Part shown: positions 4,982-9,319 of the stretch, piece by piece
Numbering within the stretch: the stretch's first letter is position 1
Layout: the number at the start of each line of letters is the position of its first letter
DNA from: Candidatus Gastranaerophilales bacterium
GTDB lineage: Bacteria; Cyanobacteriota; Vampirovibrionia; Gastranaerophilales; Gastranaerophilaceae
DNA: 9,319 bases
Reading direction: 5' to 3'
Assembly: GCA_947628355.1 (NCBI GenBank)
Contig: CANQZO010000069.1
Location: forward strand, 1-9,319
Notes under the pieces: model-generated
Databases searched by the model: none
Told to the model about the DNA's origin: nothing
The model's input: the letters and a program-made list of their open reading frames with translations, nothing else
Position numbers and translations under genes: made by a program

Positions 4982-6634
4982 ATGACCGAAACAAAATATT
5001 CTAAAAAATATTTCAATTCAAGAAGATCGGAATTGGATACTGCTTATAATGCCATAAAGCAAGATTGGCAAGACTTGGCGGATTATTTTTTACCGCGTTC
5101 GGTCAGATTTTTGGCAAGAAGCGTTAACAAACAGCCGGCTAAAAACAAAAAAATTAAAGATTCCACTCCCTTATTAGCTGTCCGTAATTTTTCATCGGGA
5201 ATGATGTCAGGCGCAACAAGTCCTGCAACTAACTGGTTCAAGGTAAAGATACGAAATTACGGACAGGAGGGGAGCTATGAAGTTAAAACATGGTGTAATT
5301 CGGTAGAAAATTTGTTCCGTGATATCTTTAACAGCTCAAATTTATACAGAGTTCTGCCTTCCGTATATAAGCAAATAGGTGTATTCGGACTATCCGTACT
5401 TGCCATGCAGAGTGATGAAACATCAATCATAAGATGTCAATTACTTCCGATAGGTTCATACAGGATTGCAAAAAACTATAAAGGTGATGTAGATACCATT
5501 TGCAGAGTTTATATGGAAACGGCAAAAAATTTGTATGACCGATTTGGTGAAGAAAATGTATCACGGGATGTATTAAATGCCATAGAATCAAACAGATACG
5601 AAGAATTGTTTGAGGTTGTGCATTTTGTGGAACCGAATAAAAACTATATGCCCGATTCTGTCTGGGCGGAAGATAAGAAGTATATTTCCGTATATTATGA
5701 ATTTAATTCAAATGAAGAAAAGTTTTTATCAAAAAGCGGATTTGATAAATTTCCTTATGCGGTATTTGAGTCGGAAGTTAACGGAGAAGATGTATACCCG
5801 AGTGAGTGCCCCGGAGTAAATGCTTTACCTGATGTAAAACAGCTTATGAGTATGGTGGTAGATGAGGGTAAGGCTGTAAAAAAGATGATAAGCCCTACAT
5901 ATAAAGGACCTGCCAGTTTGAAAAATAAAAAGATGATAGATGCGCCCGCCGCATTTATTGAAGAAGATGAAAACGGCAGAGGACTTACTCCCATATATGA
6001 AGTAAATCCAAGGGTGCTTGAAGTTGATTCAATAATTGAAAAATTAAAAGAATCAATAAAGGAAATCTTTTATAACGACTTATTCGCAATGATTTTAAAT
6101 ACTGCAGAGCGGTCAAGAACAGCTACCGAGGTAAACGAGTTAAAAGAAGAAAAAATGGTGCTGTTATCTCCGCTGCTTCAGCAAATACATAACGGTCTGA
6201 ACTATATAATTGACTGGGTATTTGACGAGTGTATAAAATTGAACATTCTGCCGGAGCCTCCCGAAGAAATTATGGGCTCAAATATGGATATAGAATTTGT
6301 ATCAACACTTGCACAGGCGCAAAAAGCCGTGAAGATATCCGCAATGGAGAGATTTACCACATTTACAATTAATCTTGCACAAGCATTGGATCCTGCTTTG
6401 CGCAACAAATTAAATGCCAATAAAATTGTCGATGATTATGCCGAATATGCAAATATTTCACCCGAACAAATTATTCCTACAAAGGAAGTAGAAAAGAAAA
6501 AAGAAAAAGAAGAAGAAAGCCAATCACAGCAAATGTTAATGCAGCAGATGAAAACAGGCTCTGAAATAATAAAAAATATCGGCGGAACAGACTCTTACGG
6601 AAGCGATTTAATGGCAAGACTCGGTTTAACATAA
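4982..6634 (+). CDS. Portal protein (T7-type head-tail connector)
   Basis: The portal is a twelve-subunit ring at one capsid vertex. It nucleates assembly, passes DNA during packaging and joins the tail. The 550-residue product matches the podoviral head-tail connector family (Pfam Head-tail_con): an N-terminal DWQDLADYFLPR (28-39) where relatives have a Trp and a Pro in the same helix, then DSTPLLAVRNFSSGMMSG (60-77), SPATNWFKVKI (80-90), and a long mixed region with PYAVFESE, where the family has its WExxxGE-like wing. The C-terminus has a charged Lys/Glu stretch then Gln/Met-rich helix, as often seen for the tunnel or crown. ATG 4982 is preferred over an in-frame GTG at 4973 because AGGTGAG (4971-4977) is placed for the ATG. 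The gene starts directly after the previous stop. Confidence 0.93.
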   Translation: MTETKYSKKYFNSRRSELDTAYNAIKQDWQDLADYFLPRSVRFLARSVNKQPAKNKKIKDSTPLLAVRNFSSGMMSGATSPATNWFKVKIRNYGQEGSYEVKTWCNSVENLFRDIFNSSNLYRVLPSVYKQIGVFGLSVLAMQSDETSIIRCQLLPIGSYRIAKNYKGDVDTICRVYMETAKNLYDRFGEENVSRDVLNAIESNRYEELFEVVHFVEPNKNYMPDSVWAEDKKYISVYYEFNSNEEKFLSKSGFDKFPYAVFESEVNGEDVYPSECPGVNALPDVKQLMSMVVDEGKAVKKMISPTYKGPASLKNKKMIDAPAAFIEEDENGRGLTPIYEVNPRVLEVDSIIEKLKESIKEIFYNDLFAMILNTAERSRTATEVNELKEEKMVLLSPLLQQIHNGLNYIIDWVFDECIKLNILPEPPEEIMGSNMDIEFVSTLAQAQKAVKISAMERFTTFTINLAQALDPALRNKLNANKIVDDYAEYANISPEQIIPTKEVEKKKEKEEESQSQQMLMQQMKTGSEIIKNIGGTDSYGSDLMARLGLT

Positions 6635-6647
6635 AAAGGAGAGAAAA

Positions 6648-7253
6648 ATGAATGAAGAAAATTTAGAACAAAAACAAGTGGCAGGCTTGGGAGAAAATGT
6701 ATTCAACAACAACACTCAGGCGGCAAATCAGCCTGTAGGCTTGGGCGAGGAGGAAAGCTGCTACGGAAAGCCCGAAAGGTATGATTATTCGGGAGTTCAA
6801 TTGCCCGAAAATTATTGCTACAACGAAGAATTATTAAATGAGTTTAATGAGTTAGCAGGGAAATACAATCTGTCACAAAAGAGTGCTAATGAACTTATGT
6901 CAATGGCAGTGAAGCTGACACAGCTGACGGGTAAAAATTATTCTGAAGCTATGGCGGAACGACAAAGACAACAAACGGAAGATTATAAGCACAGTTTAAT
7001 TAATGACAGAGAAATTGGCGGATCTAACTTTGAAAGAACAATGAGAACCGCAAATATTGCTTATACCCAATTTGCAGATGCCGATGTTCAAGAACTGCTC
7101 AGTAAAAGCGGATTAAATTGTCATCCGAAAGTAGTAAAAATGTTTTATGACATTGGCAGAAGAATGCAAAATGATTCTGTTTACGGGGTAAATATTGCGG
7201 CAGCTCCGAAAGAAAACAGGGAAGATATATTATTTCCCACTATGGAAAGGTAA
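6648..7253 (+). CDS. Capsid scaffolding protein
   Basis: Scaffold that fills the prohead and directs capsid assembly before being expelled. The 201-residue product lies between portal and capsid genes, the expected place. The pattern fits podoviral scaffolds: an acidic, low-complexity N-terminus with two VAGLGE/VGLGEE units (11-16 and 30-35), then PERYDY (42-47), a helical segment EELLNEFNELAGKYNLS (60-76), the conserved DREIGG (120-125), and SGLNCHPKVVKMFYDIG (154-170), equivalent to the SGLgnhPxvvrxlxxIG seen in relatives. There is no membrane segment and no protease motif. AAGGAG lies seven bases before the ATG, and the portal stop is 13 bases upstream. The low-complexity N-terminal third is typical for these proteins. 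Confidence 0.85.
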   Translation: MNEENLEQKQVAGLGENVFNNNTQAANQPVGLGEEESCYGKPERYDYSGVQLPENYCYNEELLNEFNELAGKYNLSQKSANELMSMAVKLTQLTGKNYSEAMAERQRQQTEDYKHSLINDREIGGSNFERTMRTANIAYTQFADADVQELLSKSGLNCHPKVVKMFYDIGRRMQNDSVYGVNIAAAPKENREDILFPTMER

Positions 7254-7271
7254 AAAAGAAAGGAAAACAAA

Positions 7272-8267
7272 ATGACAACACTTGGTGCCAATTATTTAAC
7301 ACTGGCAGATAGAATGAAACGTACCGAAAACGGTAAAATGGCAGCCGAAATCATTGAAATGATGACGGAAACAAATGAAGTTTTGCAAGATGCCGTTGCT
7401 CTGCAATGTAATGACGGAACAAGCCATATTACAACAATCAGAACCGGACTTCCAACCGCTGTTTTCAGAAATTTATACGGCTATGTGCCTACTTCTAAAT
7501 CAACTACAGAACAAGTAAAAGACGTAACAGGCATGTTAGAAACATTTTCTGTTGTTGATGTTGATTTGGTGGATAAATCAGAAAGTCCTAAAAAATTCAG
7601 ATTATCGGAATCCAGCGCATTTATTGAAGCTATGAACCAAAAATTATCGGAGACAATATTTTACGGAAGCATTAAAGAAAATGCGGCTGCATTTGACGGA
7701 TTATGCGTAAGATATTCCAAGAAATCGGCAGACCCGAAAAAAATCGGTTCAAATATTATTGATGCGGGCGGAACAGGCTCTGATAACACTTCTATTTGGT
7801 TTGTAACATGGGGCGATTTACATACCGCATTATTATATCCCCAAAATTCACAAGCAGGCGTTCAGCATAAAGATGACGGAATTTTAACCGAAACAAGTTC
7901 AACGGGCGGAAAAAGAAAAGTATATCAAGATCATTATAAAATGGATGTAGGTCTTTCTTTGAGAGATTGGCGTTCAACCTGCCGTATTGCTAATATCAGC
8001 ATATCGGCATTAGGCTCTGAGTCTGCTCCTGATTTGGAAAACTTGTTAAATCAAGCATATTACAAAACCAAAAGATTTGCTAAAACCGGTAAAACTTGTA
8101 TTTACTGCAATTCAACGGTATTAATGTATTTTGAAGCTCAGCTTAAAGCAAAAACCAATGTTAACTTCACTATTAAAGAATACTTAAATGAAAATATTTT
8201 ACATTATAAGAATATTCCGATTCGTGAATGCGAACAAATTACTTGCAGCGAAGAAAAAGTGGCATAA
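7272..8267 (+). CDS. Major capsid protein (BPP-1 Bbp17/Gp7-like, HK97 fold expected)
   Basis: Main shell subunit. At 331 residues it matches the compact capsid proteins of BPP-1-like and related podoviruses, in which an N-terminal helical segment (LADRMKRTENGKMAAEIIEM, 11-30) precedes the shell core. Recognisable parts are TIRTGLPTAVFRNLYGYVP (55-73), the helix and turn around AFIEAMNQKLSETIFYG (116-132), FDGL (141-144), where relatives read FxGLxxRY, and the C-terminal IPIRECEQI, where the chain usually ends at an IPxRxxDxI motif. The HK97 fold is inferred from the family. No N-terminal prohead-protease region is visible, which agrees with the separate scaffold gene. The ribosome binding site is weak (AGAAAGG, nine bases before the ATG). 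It lies between scaffold and cement, as in BPP-1. Confidence 0.9.
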   Translation: MTTLGANYLTLADRMKRTENGKMAAEIIEMMTETNEVLQDAVALQCNDGTSHITTIRTGLPTAVFRNLYGYVPTSKSTTEQVKDVTGMLETFSVVDVDLVDKSESPKKFRLSESSAFIEAMNQKLSETIFYGSIKENAAAFDGLCVRYSKKSADPKKIGSNIIDAGGTGSDNTSIWFVTWGDLHTALLYPQNSQAGVQHKDDGILTETSSTGGKRKVYQDHYKMDVGLSLRDWRSTCRIANISISALGSESAPDLENLLNQAYYKTKRFAKTGKTCIYCNSTVLMYFEAQLKAKTNVNFTIKEYLNENILHYKNIPIRECEQITCSEEKVA

Positions 8268-8279
8268 GGAGGAGATAGG

Positions 8280-8678
8280 ATGATATTAGATGAACAAGGG
8301 CTGTTTGCAAATAATCAGCCCATTACGGGAACTTGCAATTCCGAAAATATATTGGATATGGGAAACAGAGAAGTTTCTTTCGGTACTCCGGTTGAATTAT
8401 TTATTCAAATAACAGAAGATTTTAATAATTTAACAAGTTTAACCGTAAAAGTGCAGACTTCAAAAGATGAGGAGTTCTCTGACCCTGTAGATTTGATTGA
8501 ACAAATTATGCAGTTGGTTGATTTGAAAAAAGGTGCCGAAGCCTCAATAAAATTTCTTCCGAAAGGGAATTTGGGCTATATGCGTTTAAATTTTGATGTA
8601 ACGGGAGAAAATCCGACACAGGGAAAAGTTCTTGCGGCAATTGTTGACGCTCATCAGGAAAGTTTCCATAATAAGTAA
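8280..8678 (+). CDS. Bbp16-family capsid cement protein
   Basis: Capsid decoration protein that clamps neighbouring capsid subunits after expansion. The 132-residue length and position straight after the capsid gene match Bbp16 of phage BPP-1, whose jelly-roll trimer acts as cement. The N-terminus MILDEQGLFANNQPIT followed by SENILDMG (21-28) has the family pattern of an opening strand, an AQAIT-like motif and a xDLG turn. The middle, PVELFIQITEDFNNLTSLTV, fits the family's strand PLxVxxxVTxxFxxxTSLxx. The end of the chain shows LGYMRLNFDV and the closing KVLAAIVDAHQ, the usual strand of G-rich or A-rich hydrophobic residues. AAGGAGGAG at 8266-8274, overlapping the capsid stop codon, is the strongest ribosome binding site in the operon, as expected for a protein needed in capsid-like amounts. 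Confidence 0.85.
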   Translation: MILDEQGLFANNQPITGTCNSENILDMGNREVSFGTPVELFIQITEDFNNLTSLTVKVQTSKDEEFSDPVDLIEQIMQLVDLKKGAEASIKFLPKGNLGYMRLNFDVTGENPTQGKVLAAIVDAHQESFHNK

Positions 8679-8707
8679 ATTTCAGTCCTCAATATATTAC
8701 TATATTC

Positions 8708-8740
8708 GTGATATCCGAATTTATTTCGGATATCACTTTT
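8708..8740 (+). terminator. Intrinsic terminator between cement and tail genes
   Basis: A perfect 12-bp stem (GTGATATCCGAA at 8708-8719 with 8725-8736) and a 5-base loop are followed by TTTTCTT. There is no U run on the minus strand, so it acts on the plus-strand transcript. It sits 30 bases after the cement stop and 20 bases before the next start codon. No promoter is evident between it and the next gene. Confidence 0.8.
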
Positions 8741-8759
8741 CTTAACGGCAGGAGGTAAA

Positions 8760-9319
8760 ATGAATTATACAAAAGCAAAAATATTTAATATTACACTGAA
8801 AAATTTAAGAGTAAGTGTAAGTATTCAAAGTGCAAATCAGCCCGATAAAAATGCGGTGGTTCTTAATGAATTTTATGACAGTGCAAGAGAGCAGGTTTTA
8901 AAAGATTTTGATTGGAATTTTGCGAACTCGTACAGAGAGTTAACTTTAACGGGAAATATACCGCAAAATCCTAAATTTTTATATGAATATGATTATCCTA
9001 ATGACTGTGTATTTGCAAGAGAAATCCTCCCTTACGGAGATAAAGAGATAATAGAATTTGAAATTGCTGCGAATTCTACCGGTAATAAAGTAATTAATAC
9101 AAATGTAACACCGGCAATATTAAGATATACAAGGCTTGTGGATAATGAAGCATTTTACGGCAGTGAATTTGTAATGGCACTTGGGTGGTACTTGGCATTT
9201 TTAAGTGCGCCGTCAATATGCGGAAACAGAACCATACAAAATGATTGTTTCAGTGTATATACGGGCATGCTGGCTAAAGCTAAGACTTTAAATGCTTCAG
9301 AGGGTTATATAAAAAACGA
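8760..9319 (+). CDS. Tail tubular / head-tail adaptor protein (T7 gp11-like), cut by window edge
   Basis: Adaptor that would sit under the portal ring and begin the short tail, as gp11 does in T7. The first 186 codons are visible and the frame is open to the right edge. The family pattern appears early: a helix around NEFYDSAREQVLKDFDWNFA (36-55), corresponding to the conserved pattern of paired Arg/Trp residues where relatives read RxxxLxxxxWxFA, then KFLYEYDYPNDCVFAREI (72-89), corresponding to the YxxPxDCLrxxxv segment. A later hydrophobic helix (EFVMALGWYLAFLSAPSICG) matches where relatives have an Ala-rich helix preceding the C-terminal oligomerisation part. The ATG at 8760 has GGAGG at 8751-8755. 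A terminator directly upstream means expression depends on read-through or a promoter I do not see. Confidence 0.8.
   Translation, partial: MNYTKAKIFNITLKNLRVSVSIQSANQPDKNAVVLNEFYDSAREQVLKDFDWNFANSYRELTLTGNIPQNPKFLYEYDYPNDCVFAREILPYGDKEIIEFEIAANSTGNKVINTNVTPAILRYTRLVDNEAFYGSEFVMALGWYLAFLSAPSICGNRTIQNDCFSVYTGMLAKAKTLNASEGYIKN

Noticed and set aside
1..9319. CRISPR array, insertion sequence or defence system
   Set aside because: No regularly spaced repeats, transposase, or nuclease/toxin-type gene outside the phage terminase was seen on either strand.

Overview
The window is an AT-rich bacterial chromosome segment that runs into the head-morphogenesis end of a podovirus-type prophage. Two genes are clearly of cellular type: a large FAD-dependent dehydrogenase on the minus strand, cut by the left edge, and rlmH on the plus strand. 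Between them lies a short unrecognised gene with its own promoter and terminator. The host cannot be named from this sequence. The AT-rich composition, the small orphan gene and the phage type would fit a gut-dwelling anaerobe, but that is only a guess.

Layout. Positions 1-1292 (minus): FAD-dependent dehydrogenase. 1337-1356: operator-like palindrome with a possible -10 beside it. 1389-1432: 19-bp stem terminator. 1451-1771 (minus): unrecognised 106-residue protein, whose promoter lies at 1818-1846. 1891-1926: rlmH promoter that abuts the start codon. 1927-2397 (plus): rlmH. 2398-2782: about 385 bases without a credible gene. This gap starts very AT-rich and switches abruptly to a T-depleted, purine-rich, 61% G+C stretch built of GAGCG/GCGAG words, then to short CCGAAAG repeats. 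It should hold the chromosome/phage boundary.

From 2783 to the right edge all genes lie on the plus strand, tightly packed in late-operon order: zinc-ribbon protein, short TerS-like protein, terminase large subunit, small Met-Cys protein, T7-type portal (head-tail connector), scaffold, major capsid protein, Bbp16-type cement protein, an intrinsic terminator, and a tail-tube/adaptor protein cut by the right edge. The portal-scaffold-capsid-cement block resembles the head module of Bordetella phage BPP-1 and its relatives.

Together these genes would build and fill a capsid. Scaffold and capsid protein assemble around the portal, the terminase cuts and pumps DNA through it, the cement protein stabilises the expanded shell, and the adaptor begins the tail. 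No integrase, repressor, lysis or replication gene is visible. If this is an intact prophage, those genes lie to the right of the window. The points most worth a second look are the strange junction island, the TerS-like gene without a DNA-binding domain beside a zinc-ribbon gene, and the terminator between the head and tail genes.
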